From: Streptomyces sp. NBC_01571 | Lineage (GTDB): Bacteria; Actinomycetota; Actinomycetes; Streptomycetales; Streptomycetaceae | DNA: 64,000 bases | Assembly (NCBI RefSeq): GCF_026339875.1 | Contig: NZ_JAPEPZ010000001.1 | Coordinates: forward strand, 5,952,001 to 6,016,000 | Reading direction: 5' to 3' | The notes under the pieces: generated by a model | What the model was told of the DNA's origin: nothing | Databases searched by the model: none | What the model saw: the letters and a program-made list of their open reading frames with translations, nothing else | Part shown: in pieces, positions 8,573 to 17,469 of the stretch | Numbering within the stretch: position 1 is the first letter of the stretch | Layout: each line of letters opens with the position of its first letter | Position numbers and translations under genes: made by a program

Positions 8573-8983
8573 TCAGGACTCGTCGTCGGACTTGCTCCGC
8601 TGCTCCCGCCGCCGCAACTCCTCCTCGCGGCGCTGCAGGTCGGCCTCCCAGTCCTTCAGGAGTGCCTCGTCACGGTCCGGCCGCTCGGCCTTCTCGGTCC
8701 TGAGCGAGTTGAGGAACTCCGGGTTGTCGTCGGGGGCGACGTACGGCGTGCCCTGGTCGCGGCGCCAGCCGGTGGCCGCGGCGCCCGCCGGGCCCCCGCG
8801 GCGCGTGCGGCCCGCGACGAGCCAGGCGACCGGCCCGACCAGTACTTCGCCGAAGAGCAGGATGATGATCACCCACACCACCTTCGGCAGGCCGCGGACC
8901 TCTTCCTCGGGAGTGTTCAGGCAGTCGATGAAGGCGTAGATCCACAGCGCCAGGACCAGCAGGAAGGGCAGATACCTGAGCAT
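8573..8983 (-). CDS. PLDc_N domain membrane protein
   Basis: 136 residues. Two hydrophobic helices at about residues 3-21 and 35-57 contain the PLDc N-terminal pattern LWIYAFIDCLNTPEEEVRGL followed by PKVVWVIIILLFGEVLVGPVAWLVAGR. After the membrane part comes a charged cytoplasmic tail with a predicted coiled coil (DWEADLQRREEELRRREQRS). No phospholipase HKD motif is present; these short proteins carry only the membrane anchor domain. It is divergent from mqnL, whose start is 187 bases away, so the gap probably holds both promoters. Confidence 0.75.
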   Translation of the reverse strand: MLRYLPFLLVLALWIYAFIDCLNTPEEEVRGLPKVVWVIIILLFGEVLVGPVAWLVAGRTRRGGPAGAAATGWRRDQGTPYVAPDDNPEFLNSLRTEKAERPDRDEALLKDWEADLQRREEELRRREQRSKSDDES

Positions 8984-9169
8984 GGCCGAACGGTCCCCCA
9001 GTGAGCGACGGCGGGGCGGCACACGGCCCCGGTGACGCGGCCAGGGTAGCGGTTGGCCCCGCCGCGGCGAGCCGGGTCGGCCCCGATCGCCGGACGGGGC
9101 GGCCCCCGCCCGCCCGGCGACGGTGGGGCGCACGCAGCCGCCCAGGGGGCCTCGGCGATACTGGAACGC

Positions 9170-10621
9170 ATGGCTTACGACGATCTTCGCTCCCTGCTGC
9201 GGGCACTGGAGCGCGAGGGCGACCTCAAGCGCATCAAGGCCGAGGTGGACCCGTACCTGGAGGTGGGGGAGATCGTCGACCGGGTGCAGAAGGCCGGCGG
9301 CCCCGCGCTGCTCTTCGAGAACGTGCGCGGTTCCGCCATGCCGCTCGCCATGAACGTCTTCGGGACCGACCGGCGCCTGCTGAAAGCCCTCGGTCTGAAG
9401 TCGTACGGCGAGATCTCCGACAAGATCGGCGGACTGCTCAGGCCCGAGCTGCCGCACGGATTCGTGGGGGTGCGCGAGGCCTTCGGGAAACTCGGCGCGA
9501 TGGCCCACGTACCGCCGAAGAAGGTCAAGGAAGCACCGGTGCAGGAGGTCGTCCTGCGCGGCGACGACGTCGATCTCGACGCGCTGCCCGCCCTCTTCAC
9601 CTGGCCCCAGGACGGCGGCTCCTTCTTCAACCTCGGGCTGACCCACACCAAGGATCCCGAGAGCGGCATCCGCAATCTCGGGCTCTACCGTCTGCAGCGC
9701 CACGACAAGCGCACCATCGGTATGCACTGGCAGATCCACAAGGACAGCCGGAACCACTACCAGGTCGCGGCGCGCAGGGGGGAGCGGCTGCCCGTCGCGA
9801 TCGCCTTCGGCTGTCCCCCCGCCGTGACGTACGCCTCCACCGCGCCGCTGCCCGGTGACATCGACGAGTACCTCTTCGCCGGGTTCATCCAGGGCAAGCG
9901 GATCGAGATGGTGGACTGCAAGACCGTCCCGCTCCAGGTCCCCGCGCAGGCCGAGGTGGTCCTGGAGGGGTGGCTGGAGCCGGGCGAGACGCTGCCCGAG
10001 GGGCCGTTCGGCGACCACACCGGGTTCTACACGCCGCAGGAGCCCTTCCCGGCGCTGACCATCGACTGCGTGACCATGCGGAAGCGGCCGCTGCTCCAGT
10101 CCATCGTCGTGGGCCGGCCGCCGACCGAGGACGGCCCGCTGGGCCGGGCCACCGAGCGCTTCTTCCTGCCCCTGCTGAAGATCATCGTGCCGGACATCGT
10201 GGACTACCACCTGCCGGAGGCGGGCGGCTTCCACAACTGCGCGATCGTCGCGATCGACAAGAAATACCCCAAACACGCCCAGAAGGTGATGCATGCCGTC
10301 TGGGGCGCCCACATGATGTCCCTCACCAAGCTCATCGTGGTCGTCGACTCGGACTGCGACGTCCACGATCTCCACGAGGTCGCGTGGCGGGCCCTGGGCA
10401 ACACCGACTACTCCCGTGACCTCACGGTCGTGGAGGGTCCCGTCGACCACCTCGACCACGCCTCCTACCAGCAGTTCTGGGGCGGCAAGGCGGGTATCGA
10501 CGCGACGAGGAAATGGCCCGAGGAGGGCTACACCCGGGACGGCGGCTGGCCCGAGATGGTGCTGTCCGACCCACAGACGGCAGCGACGGTCGACCGCCGC
10601 TGGAAGGAGTACGGGCTGTGA
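9170..10621 (+). CDS. mqnL: UbiD-like menaquinone decarboxylase (MqnL type)
   Basis: 483 residues, the usual length for UbiD enzymes, which use prenylated FMN to decarboxylate an aromatic acid. Here the likely substrate is the prenylated 1,4-dihydroxy-6-naphthoate intermediate of the futalosine menaquinone route. Visible family segments are RNLGLYRLQ, a PVAIAFGCPPAVTYAS strand, EGPFGDHTGFYTP with the conserved acidic residues, and the late AHMMSLTKLIVVVDSD. ATG 9170 gives the canonical start MAYDDLRSLLRALEREGDL. Its stop overlaps the GTG of the UbiA-like gene by 4 bases and a UbiX-like gene follows, so decarboxylase, prenyltransferase and cofactor synthase form one operon. Assignment to menaquinone (no ubiquinone in actinobacteria) rests on context. 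Confidence 0.88.
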   Translation: MAYDDLRSLLRALEREGDLKRIKAEVDPYLEVGEIVDRVQKAGGPALLFENVRGSAMPLAMNVFGTDRRLLKALGLKSYGEISDKIGGLLRPELPHGFVGVREAFGKLGAMAHVPPKKVKEAPVQEVVLRGDDVDLDALPALFTWPQDGGSFFNLGLTHTKDPESGIRNLGLYRLQRHDKRTIGMHWQIHKDSRNHYQVAARRGERLPVAIAFGCPPAVTYASTAPLPGDIDEYLFAGFIQGKRIEMVDCKTVPLQVPAQAEVVLEGWLEPGETLPEGPFGDHTGFYTPQEPFPALTIDCVTMRKRPLLQSIVVGRPPTEDGPLGRATERFFLPLLKIIVPDIVDYHLPEAGGFHNCAIVAIDKKYPKHAQKVMHAVWGAHMMSLTKLIVVVDSDCDVHDLHEVAWRALGNTDYSRDLTVVEGPVDHLDHASYQQFWGGKAGIDATRKWPEEGYTRDGGWPEMVLSDPQTAATVDRRWKEYGL

Positions 10622-11520
10622 GTTCAGCTTCCGCGGCGCTCCCGCAGCCGGGCCGCACCAAGGCGTTCCTGCGCCTCGTCATGATCGAGCACTCGGTGTT
10701 CGCACTGCCCTTCGCGTACATCGCCGCGCTGACCGCGATGTACGAGCTGGACGAGAACATCCACTGGGGACGGCTGTTCCTGGTGACCGTCGCGATGGTC
10801 GGGCTGCGCACCTTCGCGATGGCGGCGAACCGGATCATCGACCGCGAGATCGACGCCCGCAACCCCCGCACCGCCCACCGCGAGCTGGTCACCGGCGCGA
10901 TGAGCGTGAAGCACGCCTGGACCGGCGCGCTGGTCGCCGTGGTCTTCTTCCTGGGCGCGGCGGCCCTGCTGAACCCGCTCTGCCTGGCGCTCGCGCCCAT
11001 CGCCGTGATCCCGATGGTGGTGTACCCCTACGGCAAGCGGTTCACGAACTTCCCGCAGGCCATCCTGGGGCTCGCGCAGGCGATGGGACCGATCGGCGGC
11101 TGGCTGGCGATCACCGGCGAGTGGTCCTGGAACGCGGTGATCCTGGGACTCGCGGTCGGCGTCTGGATCGGCGGCTTCGACCTGATCTATGCCTGCCAGG
11201 ACGTCGAGACGGACCGCGAGGTCGGTGTCATGTCCGTACCGGCGCGCTTCGGCATCCCCGCCGCCGTCCGCGGAGCACGGGTCTGCCACGCCGTCACCAC
11301 CGCGCTCTTCGTCTGGTACGCCCTCGCCACCGGCGCCGGTGCCTTCTTCTGGTTCGGCCTGGTGATCGTCGCGGGCGCCTTCCTCTACGAGCACAGCATC
11401 GTCAAGCCGCACGACCTGTCCCGGCTGAACCGCGCGTTCTTCAGCGTCAACGGGTTCATCGGCATCGCTCTGTTCGTGTGCGCCCTGCTCGATCTGCTCG
11501 TCCGCGGGCTCACGGTCTGA
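10618..11520 (+). CDS. mqnP: UbiA-like prenyltransferase of menaquinone synthesis (MqnP)
   Basis: 300-residue integral membrane prenyltransferase with about eight helices. The two Mg2+/diphosphate-binding motifs are NRIIDREID (first aspartate-rich motif, N-x3-D-x3-D) and DVETDREVG (second). It would attach the polyprenyl chain to the bicyclic acid made by the futalosine pathway. The GTG start overlaps the mqnL stop as GTGA, implying translational coupling. The 31-base gap to the UbiX-like gene keeps all three in one transcript. The UbiA subgroup beside UbiD and UbiX is the expected 4-hydroxybenzoate-polyprenyltransferase-like form, not the chlorophyll/heme O types. Confidence 0.88.
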   Translation: MSSASAALPQPGRTKAFLRLVMIEHSVFALPFAYIAALTAMYELDENIHWGRLFLVTVAMVGLRTFAMAANRIIDREIDARNPRTAHRELVTGAMSVKHAWTGALVAVVFFLGAAALLNPLCLALAPIAVIPMVVYPYGKRFTNFPQAILGLAQAMGPIGGWLAITGEWSWNAVILGLAVGVWIGGFDLIYACQDVETDREVGVMSVPARFGIPAAVRGARVCHAVTTALFVWYALATGAGAFFWFGLVIVAGAFLYEHSIVKPHDLSRLNRAFFSVNGFIGIALFVCALLDLLVRGLTV

Positions 11521-11551
11521 ATCCCGACAGCCGCCGGATACCCTCGACATC

Positions 11552-12235
11552 ATGAAGCCAGGACAGACGCAGCGCCGGCCTTGGATCGTGGGGGTGTCCG
11601 GCGCGTCGGGTACGCCGTACGCCGCCGCTGTGCTGCGTGCGTTGCTGGCCGCGGGAGAGAGCGTGGACCTGGTCGTCAGCAGGGCCTCGCGGCTCACGCT
11701 CCTCGACGAGACCGGACTCTCCTTCCGCGACGCGCACTGGCGGGACGACCTGCGGGAATGGCTGGCGCGGGGCGCGGACGGCAAGCCCGGCGCCTTCGAC
11801 GTTCCCGAGGGGCACCTCGACGCCGTACGGCACTGGAGCGCGGGCGACCTGGCGGCGGGCCCGTCCTCGGGTTCGTACCCCTCCAAGGGCATGCTCATCG
11901 TGCCCGCCTCCACGGCCTGTGTGGCGGGCGTCGCCCTCGGCCTGTCGAAGGACCTGCTGCAACGCGCCGCGAGCGTGACCCTGAAGGAGGGGCGCCGGCT
12001 GGTCGTCGCCGTCCGCGAGACCCCGCTGAACGGGCAGACGCTGCGCCACCTGGTCTCCCTGGACGACGCGGGCGCGACCGTGCTGCCCGCCTCGCCGGCC
12101 TTCTACGCGGGCGCCACGCACATCCAGGACCTGGTGGACTTCGTCGCCGGGCGGGTGCTGGACGCCGCCGGCGTCGAACACCGGCTGTACCGCCGCTGGG
12201 AGGGCGAACTCGGCGGTGGCTCCCGCGCGACCTGA
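11552..12235 (+). CDS. mqnM: UbiX-like flavin prenyltransferase (MqnM type)
   Basis: 227 residues. The flavoprotein Rossmann start WIVGVSGASGTPYAAAVLRALL (about residues 11-32) and the PCSMRT-like region (here VPASTACVAGVALGLSKDLLQRAA) identify the UbiX/Pad1 family, which prenylates FMN to make the cofactor used by UbiD-type decarboxylases. Other family segments are GRRLVVAVRETPLN and the late ASPAFYAGATHIQDLVDFVAGRVLD. It is somewhat longer than UbiX of Gram-negatives (about 190 residues), because of an insertion around residues 70-100 between strand 2 and the catalytic loop. It is the third gene of the mqnL-mqnP-mqnM operon and supplies prenyl-FMN for mqnL. Confidence 0.88.
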   Translation: MKPGQTQRRPWIVGVSGASGTPYAAAVLRALLAAGESVDLVVSRASRLTLLDETGLSFRDAHWRDDLREWLARGADGKPGAFDVPEGHLDAVRHWSAGDLAAGPSSGSYPSKGMLIVPASTACVAGVALGLSKDLLQRAASVTLKEGRRLVVAVRETPLNGQTLRHLVSLDDAGATVLPASPAFYAGATHIQDLVDFVAGRVLDAAGVEHRLYRRWEGELGGGSRAT

Positions 12236-12320
12236 GCACCGGCGGCAGGACCTCCCGGTACCACCTCGGTACCGCGTCAGCACCACCTCGACACGACGGA
12301 ACGACCTCGCACGACTCAGC

Positions 12321-12352
12321 GGACTCACACACTTCAGGACTCACACACTTCA
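12321..12352. repeat. 16-bp perfect tandem duplication upstream of the Lrp gene
   Basis: GGACTCACACACTTCA occurs twice head to tail, ending 19 bases before the Lrp/AsnC start codon. It lies in the probable 5' leader or promoter, so it may duplicate a binding site or be slippage. Confidence 0.85.
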
Positions 12353-12371
12353 GCGGAAGGCTAGCGATCGC

Positions 12372-12827
12372 ATGGACGCGGTGGACAGGCAGCTCATCCA
12401 GGCCCTGAGAGAGAACGGCAGGGCGTCCTACGCGGAGCTGGGGCGCCTCGTCGGTCTGTCGGGGCCCAGCGTCACCGACCGCATCAACCGGTTGGAGGCG
12501 GCCGGGGTCATCACCGGGTACCGCGCCACCGTCGACTCCGCCTCGCTCGGTCTCGGGGTCACCGCCCTGATCGGCATCTCGCTGTCCGACGCGGCCGACC
12601 ACGAGGACGTGGCCCACCGCATGCGGGACCTCGGTGAGATCGAGGACTGCTGGTTCATCGCGGGCGACGACTCGTTCATGCTCAAGGTGCGCGCGAGCGA
12701 CGTGGACGGCCTGGAGAAGACCATCCGGAGGCTGTCGGGAACGAAGGGCGTCTCCAGGACCCGTACGACGATCGTGCTCTCCACGAAGTGGGAGAACCGG
12801 GTGGGGGAGCTGCCCGAGGAGGAATAG
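12372..12827 (+). CDS. Lrp/AsnC family transcriptional regulator
   Basis: 151 residues. N-terminal winged helix-turn-helix DRQLIQALRENGRASYAELGRLVGLSGPSVTDRINRLEAAGVI (about residues 5-47), then the RAM/AsnC ligand domain with GVTALIGISL, a DCWFIAGDDSFMLKVRA segment and the closing SRTRTTIVLSTKWENR. It has the size and architecture of feast/famine regulators that form dimers or octamers and sense amino acids. It lies between mqnM and mqnE, in the same orientation, with a 136-base leader that carries a tandem repeat. Whether it regulates menaquinone genes is unknown; the position makes that worth testing. Confidence 0.9.
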   Translation: MDAVDRQLIQALRENGRASYAELGRLVGLSGPSVTDRINRLEAAGVITGYRATVDSASLGLGVTALIGISLSDAADHEDVAHRMRDLGEIEDCWFIAGDDSFMLKVRASDVDGLEKTIRRLSGTKGVSRTRTTIVLSTKWENRVGELPEEE

Positions 12828-13082
12828 GAGGGGGGCGGGACGTGCTCCCGGGGCCGCCGGGGGTACGTCGTGCCGGGGGGCGGTTCCCCGTGGGGGGCGC
12901 CGGTCAAGTGCCCGCGCCCGTATGCCGCTTCCTCTCCTCGTACCGGTTCCCGCCGCATCCATCGGGTCGAGCGGGCGTCCGGGGTCTCGTCCTGCCGGAT
13001 TTCCGTGAGTGCCATGATGGGGCGTGCAGGATCTTCGTACCTGCGTGCCGGGGACTCCGACGCCGACAGCAAGGAAGCCGAC

Positions 13083-13355
13083 ATGGCCACCGGAACCGGA
13101 AACACCTCCGCCGACAGCCCCGCGGCCCTCTACGGGCCGGTGTCGCTCGGCCTCGGCATCGTCGCCCTGATCGCCGTGGCACTCTCCGGCTTCGTCGGAA
13201 TCGCGGTCCCGCTCCTGGCCGGCAGCCTCGCCGTCACCTTCGGCGGCCTCGGTCTGGCCCGCGGTCTCCACCGGGGTCGAAGCGTCATCGGGCTCGCCAC
13301 CGGCTCCCTGGGCGTGCTCTACCCGATCCTGGCCGTCATCGCCTTCGCTTCCTGA
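13083..13355 (+). CDS. Small membrane protein, two hydrophobic segments
   Basis: 90 residues. A polar N-terminus of about 16 residues is followed by two long apolar, Gly/Ala/Leu-rich segments (about residues 17-58 and 66-89), so it is probably a two- or three-helix membrane protein of the short DUF4190-like kind. AAGGAAG lies 5 bases before ATG 13083. No catalytic motif is seen. It lies alone between the Lrp regulator and mqnE. Confidence 0.62.
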   Translation: MATGTGNTSADSPAALYGPVSLGLGIVALIAVALSGFVGIAVPLLAGSLAVTFGGLGLARGLHRGRSVIGLATGSLGVLYPILAVIAFAS

Positions 13356-13571
13356 CACCGTCGGTTCCGGAGCGAATCCCCCGGCCGCCATGGGGAGTTC
13401 CCCGACCTCTGGGCCGCCTCACGGCACCCGGGGGAATGCTGACGACCATGAGCGCACTCTCGGGGCGCGCCCCCTCCCGAGCGCCCGCCGGGTCCCCTCC
13501 GGCGGGGCCGTGAACCGGCGGCGACCAGGCTGGGCGTACGGTTGGGGGGTCTGTCGGAGAAAGGTGTGAGC

Positions 13572-14735
13572 ATGGATGTCGGGCTCAAGCGCGAGCTGGA
13601 GGACAAGGTCCGGGCCGGTGAGCGGCTGACCCGCGAGGACGGCATCGCGCTCTACGAGTCGGACGACCTGGCCTGGCTCGGCGGACTCGCCCACGAGGTG
13701 CGCACGCGGAAGAACGGCGACGTCGTCCACTTCAACGTCAACCGCCACCTCAACATGACGAACGTGTGCACCGCGTCGTGCGCCTACTGCTCGTTCCAGC
13801 GCAAGCCGGGCGAGAAGGACGCGTACACGATGCGTATCGAGGAAGCCGTCCGTCTCGCCAAGGCGATGGAGAACGAGAACCTCACCGAGCTGCACATCGT
13901 CAACGGCCTGCACCCGAACCTCCCGTGGCGCTATTACCCGCGCTCCCTCAGCGAGCTGAAGAAGGCCCTGCCGAACGTCTCGCTGAAGGCGTTCACGGCG
14001 ACGGAGATCCACCACTTCGAGACGATCTCCGGCATGTCGGCCTCCGACATCCTGGACGAGCTGATCGAGGCGGGCCTCGAGTCGCTGACCGGCGGCGGCG
14101 CGGAGATCTTCGACTGGGAGGTGCGCCAGCACATCGTCGACCACCGCACCCACTGGGAGGACTGGTCGCGTATCCACCGCCTCGCGCACTCCAAGGGCCT
14201 CAAGACCCCCGCGACCATGCTGTACGGGCACATCGAGGAGCCCCGCCACCGTGTCGACCACGTCCTCAGGCTCCGTGAGCTGCAGGACGAGACCGGCGGC
14301 TTCCAGGTCTTCATCCCGCTGCGCTACCAGCACGACTTCGTGGACATGAAGGACGGCAAGGTCCGCAACAAGCTCCAGGCCCGCACCCAGATGGCGACCG
14401 GCGCCGAGGCGCTGAAGACCTTCGCGGTCTCCCGGCTGCTGTTCGACAACGTCCCGCACGTCAAGGTCTTCTGGGTCATGCACGGCGTACAGACCGCGCA
14501 GCTCGCCCTCCAGCACGGCGCGGACGACATGGACGGCTCGGTCGTCGAGTACAAGATCACGCACGACGCGGACAACTACGGCACCCCGAACAAGCTGACC
14601 CGCGAGGATCTGCTCGACCTGATCCGCGACGCCGGCTTCCGCCCGATGGAGCGCAACACCCGCTACGAGATCATCCGCGAGTACGACGGCCCGGACCCGG
14701 AGCGCCGCGAGGCCCCGCAGCCGATGCGCGTCTGA
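13572..14735 (+). CDS. mqnE: Aminofutalosine synthase (radical SAM)
   Basis: 387 residues. The radical-SAM cluster motif is C66-TAS-C70-AY-C73. MqnE adds the adenosyl radical to the enolpyruvyl product of MqnA to give aminodeoxyfutalosine, the second step of the futalosine menaquinone route. Typical neighbours of the motif are VHFNVNRHLNMTNVC upstream and FQRKPGEKDAYTM downstream; TGGGAEIF and RYQHDFVD are further family segments. It is related to MqnC but differs in the sequence after the cluster (CSFQRKPG here, CAFYAAPK in MqnC). AAAGG precedes ATG 13572 by 7 bases; the GTG at 13566 is an alternative. Confidence 0.95.
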   Translation: MDVGLKRELEDKVRAGERLTREDGIALYESDDLAWLGGLAHEVRTRKNGDVVHFNVNRHLNMTNVCTASCAYCSFQRKPGEKDAYTMRIEEAVRLAKAMENENLTELHIVNGLHPNLPWRYYPRSLSELKKALPNVSLKAFTATEIHHFETISGMSASDILDELIEAGLESLTGGGAEIFDWEVRQHIVDHRTHWEDWSRIHRLAHSKGLKTPATMLYGHIEEPRHRVDHVLRLRELQDETGGFQVFIPLRYQHDFVDMKDGKVRNKLQARTQMATGAEALKTFAVSRLLFDNVPHVKVFWVMHGVQTAQLALQHGADDMDGSVVEYKITHDADNYGTPNKLTREDLLDLIRDAGFRPMERNTRYEIIREYDGPDPERREAPQPMRV

Positions 14736-14815
14736 CGTACCGGCGCGCGCCGGCCGCTGTTCAACGGAGCGACCTCCGCGGTTGAGGGAGCTCTGACCTC
14801 GATGTTCTAGCCTGG

Positions 14816-15361
14816 GTGACCGTGCCACTGACGTTCACCCTCTTCACCGAGGACACGAAGCCGACCCCGTCCCTGCCCGACCAGTTGCTCGCGCTCTGGA
14901 CGGACGTCACCAACGCGGGCGGCGCGGTCGGATTCGTGCCGCCGGTGACCCCTGCCGACATACGCCCCCGCGCCGAGGCCCACCTCGGCGCCATGGCCGA
15001 GGGCCGCACCCGGCTCCTCGCCGCCTTCACCGACGACGGCCGGCTCGCCGCCACCGCCTTCCTCTCCTTGAACGACCACCCCCTGATGCGCCACTGGGCC
15101 TGGCTCTACACCGTCATGGTCGACCCCGCGCTCCAGGGCCGCGGCTACGGCGCCGAGCTGCTCCAGGAGGCCGAGCGACGGGCCCGTGACCTCGGCCTCG
15201 ACGCGCTCCGGCTCACCTGCCGGGGCGGGGAGGGACTGGAGCGCTTCTACGCCTCCTGCGGCTACAAGGAGGTCGGCCGGGTGCCCGAGGCGATACGTGT
15301 CGCACCGGGCGACGACCGGGACGACATCATCATGCTGCTGCCTCTGCCGCGCGGCGAGTGA
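14816..15361 (+). CDS. GNAT family N-acetyltransferase
   Basis: 181 residues. Acetyl-CoA-binding motif A is VDPALQGRGYGAELLQEAE (QGRGYG loop) at about residues 102-120, followed by motif B ERFYASCGYKEVGRVPEA. The GTG start directly follows an intergenic gap of 80 bases after mqnE. The substrate is unknown; the family acetylates amines on small molecules, proteins or antibiotics. Confidence 0.82.
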   Translation: MTVPLTFTLFTEDTKPTPSLPDQLLALWTDVTNAGGAVGFVPPVTPADIRPRAEAHLGAMAEGRTRLLAAFTDDGRLAATAFLSLNDHPLMRHWAWLYTVMVDPALQGRGYGAELLQEAERRARDLGLDALRLTCRGGEGLERFYASCGYKEVGRVPEAIRVAPGDDRDDIIMLLPLPRGE

Positions 15362-15455
15362 GGCCCCCCTGAGTGATCCGCACTCCCGGCGTGCTTCACT
15401 GGACGGTGCCCTTTGGGAACGTTCGAAACGGTTCGGAACGGAAGAGTGGATTGAC

Positions 15456-15758
15456 ATGGGCCGCTACACGCTGATGCGCCTCGGTATCTTCGCAGGCTGC
15501 CTCGTGGTCGTCTGGGGTCTCGTCTACTCGGGCATCGCTCCGCGCGGTCTGGGCGACTCCAACTACATGTGGGTCGTCCTCCTCGCCCTGGTGATCTCCG
15601 CGCCGATCAGTTTCGTCGTGCTGCGCAAGGAGCGGGACCGGGCCTCCGCCCAGGTCGTCGCGCGCGTGGACCGCGCCAGGGCCAACCTGGAGGAGAACCG
15701 GCGCCAGGAGGACCAGGCGGACGACGCCGCCCGCGGCGCGCAGAGCCAGCCCTCCTGA
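15456..15758 (+). CDS. DUF4229-like small membrane protein
   Basis: 100 residues: two transmembrane helices (about residues 8-25 and 37-55) joined by a short loop, then VLRKERDRASAQVVARVDRARANLEENRRQED, a highly charged helical tail, and a disordered Ala/Gln-rich end. This is the actinobacterial DUF4229 layout. ATG 15456 follows a short AT-rich leader. Function unknown. Confidence 0.72.
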   Translation: MGRYTLMRLGIFAGCLVVVWGLVYSGIAPRGLGDSNYMWVVLLALVISAPISFVVLRKERDRASAQVVARVDRARANLEENRRQEDQADDAARGAQSQPS

Positions 15759-15811
15759 CACCGGCCCTCCTGACACCCCCGCACCGCAGGCCGCACGGTC
15801 CCGGGCCCCGG

Positions 15812-15831
15812 CCTGTCCGGTGCCGGACAGG
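15812..15831. promoter_or_regulatory. Perfect 20-bp palindrome upstream of the TetR gene
   Basis: CCTGTCCGG-TG-CCGGACAGG is a perfect inverted repeat with 9-base arms, ending 26 bases before the TetR start codon. It may be the autoregulatory operator of that regulator. It could also serve as a terminator for the preceding small gene. Its sequence is unrelated to the TTAC-type sites at 17470-17497. Confidence 0.6.
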
Positions 15832-15857
15832 CGGCGGCCGATCGTACGCTTGCCCGT

Positions 15858-16604
15858 ATGGGTGCTGTGAAGAACAAGCGGATGCCGCGTGCGGTGCGCG
15901 AGCAGCAGATGCTGGACGCCGCTGTGCGGACCTTCGGGCAGCGGGGTTACCGGTCCGCGTCGATGGACGAGATCGCCGATCTGGCAGGCGTGTCCAAGCC
16001 GTTGGTGTACCTGTACCTGAACTCGAAGGAAGACCTGTTCACCGCCTGCATCCGGCGTGAGGCCGTGGCGCTGACCGCGGCGGTGCGCGCGGGCGTCAGG
16101 CCCGGCCTGACCGCCGACCGCCAACTGTGGGAAGGGCTGCGGGCGTTCTTCACCCACACGGCGCAGAACCCCGACGGCTGGTCGGTGCTGCACCGCCAGG
16201 CGCGCACGCACGGCGAGCCGTTCGCGGCCGAGGTCGCCACGATGCGCGAGGAACTCGTCGCGTTCGTCACCCAGTTGATCCTGATCGCCGCGCGTGAGGC
16301 GCATCGCGATCCGTCCCTGCCCGAGCGCGAGGTCGCCGGGCTCGCCGAGGCCCTCGTCGGTGCCGCGGAGTCCCTCGCGGCCTGGGCCAACGCCACGCCG
16401 GGCGTCTCCGCGAAGCAGGCCGCGGCGACCCTGATGAACTTCGCCTGGGCGGGCCTGGGCGACCTCATGGAGAACCGCCCCTGGTCGCCACCGACGCCGC
16501 CATCGCTGCCGCCATCGCTCGACGGCCAGGGACAGACCGGCCTGGACCCTGTGCGGACTCGGCCTACACCCGGTCGGGGTCTCCGGGGCGCACCTCCCCG
16601 GTGA
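15858..16604 (+). CDS. TetR family transcriptional regulator
   Basis: 248 residues. The N-terminal helix-turn-helix is classic: REQQMLDAAVRTFGQRGYRSASMDEIADLAGVSKPLVYLYLNSKEDLF (about residues 14-61). The ligand domain follows, and a Pro-rich tail from about residue 212 (RPWSPPTPPSLPPS) is atypical and possibly unstructured. Its last 41 bases are antisense to the end of the MaoC-like gene, so the two transcripts converge and overlap. Position beside a MaoC-like dehydratase and an acyl-CoA ligase suggests it controls lipid or acyl-CoA metabolism. A perfect palindrome lies just upstream. Confidence 0.9.
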   Translation: MGAVKNKRMPRAVREQQMLDAAVRTFGQRGYRSASMDEIADLAGVSKPLVYLYLNSKEDLFTACIRREAVALTAAVRAGVRPGLTADRQLWEGLRAFFTHTAQNPDGWSVLHRQARTHGEPFAAEVATMREELVAFVTQLILIAAREAHRDPSLPEREVAGLAEALVGAAESLAAWANATPGVSAKQAAATLMNFAWAGLGDLMENRPWSPPTPPSLPPSLDGQGQTGLDPVRTRPTPGRGLRGAPPR

Positions 16605-17442
16605 GATGCGGGTGGCCCTGGTCGCCGGGGGCGCGCAGTTCGAAGGCGGGGCCGTCGGCGGCGTAGATGACGGTGCCCGGCAGGAGGACGGGGGCCCGGA
16701 AGTCCGCGCGCACGCGCACAGGGCCCTGCGGCCCCTGTTCCGCGAGGCAGCGGGCGACGGTCCACATGCCGTGCGCGATGGCCCGGGGGAAGCCGAAGAG
16801 GCGGGCGGTGAACGGGTGCAGATGGATGGGGTTGCGGTCCCCCGACACGGCGCCGTAGCGGCGTCCGACGTCGCCGCCGAGACGCCATTCGGCACGGGCG
16901 GGGAGGGGACGCGTCGCCGTGTCCGCGTTCCCCCACGGTGCCGGTCCCGGAGCTGTCGAGGGGGATCCCACGACTGTCCGGTGCCGCGCCAGATACGTAC
17001 TCCTCGACGCCCACACGAGTTCGCCGCCCGCTCTCGCCTCCGTGACGACGCGGGCCTCGGTCCCGCGGCGGTGCGGTGCCAGTCCCTCGACGTACACGGC
17101 GAGTTCGTACGTTCCGGTGGCGGCCGGTGCCCGCCGCTGCCTGATCTCGATCGACGTGTGGACCAGCCCGAGCAGCGGCAGCGGGAACGGGCGGCTCGCC
17201 ATGATGCGCATGGCGAGCGGAAAGCCGAGGACGTGCGGGTACGTGATCGGGAGCGCGTCCGAACCCGTGGCGAAGCCGCAGATGCGTTCGTAGCCGGCCA
17301 GGTGGGCGAGATCGATGGACAGATCCTGGCGGACGAGCCGGGTCGGGGGGACGGGGGCGTCCGGGCGGGGGCGCTTGAGGGGGGAGAGGAGGGCCCCGCG
17401 GAGGAGGTGAGGGGTCATGGAGAGCATGTGGCGGTCGGCCAT
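16564..17442 (-). CDS. MaoC-like hot-dog dehydratase
   Basis: 292 residues, a double hot-dog arrangement. The C-terminal half contains the hydratase-2 motif YGAVSGDRNPIHLH followed by FGFPRAIAHGMWT, where Asp and His are the catalytic dyad of (R)-specific enoyl-CoA hydratases and MaoC proteins. The N-terminal half is a degenerate hot dog. The enzyme probably hydrates or dehydrates an acyl-CoA or acyl-ACP thioester. GGGAG lies upstream of ATG 17442. It is divergent from the acyl-CoA ligase across a 397-base gap holding palindromic sites, and its 3' end overlaps the TetR gene by 41 bases. Specific substrate unknown. Confidence 0.85.
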   Translation of the reverse strand: MADRHMLSMTPHLLRGALLSPLKRPRPDAPVPPTRLVRQDLSIDLAHLAGYERICGFATGSDALPITYPHVLGFPLAMRIMASRPFPLPLLGLVHTSIEIRQRRAPAATGTYELAVYVEGLAPHRRGTEARVVTEARAGGELVWASRSTYLARHRTVVGSPSTAPGPAPWGNADTATRPLPARAEWRLGGDVGRRYGAVSGDRNPIHLHPFTARLFGFPRAIAHGMWTVARCLAEQGPQGPVRVRADFRAPVLLPGTVIYAADGPAFELRAPGDQGHPHLTGEVRPGDPDRV

Positions 17443-17469
17443 TGTCCAACTCCCGGCGGGGACGTAGAT

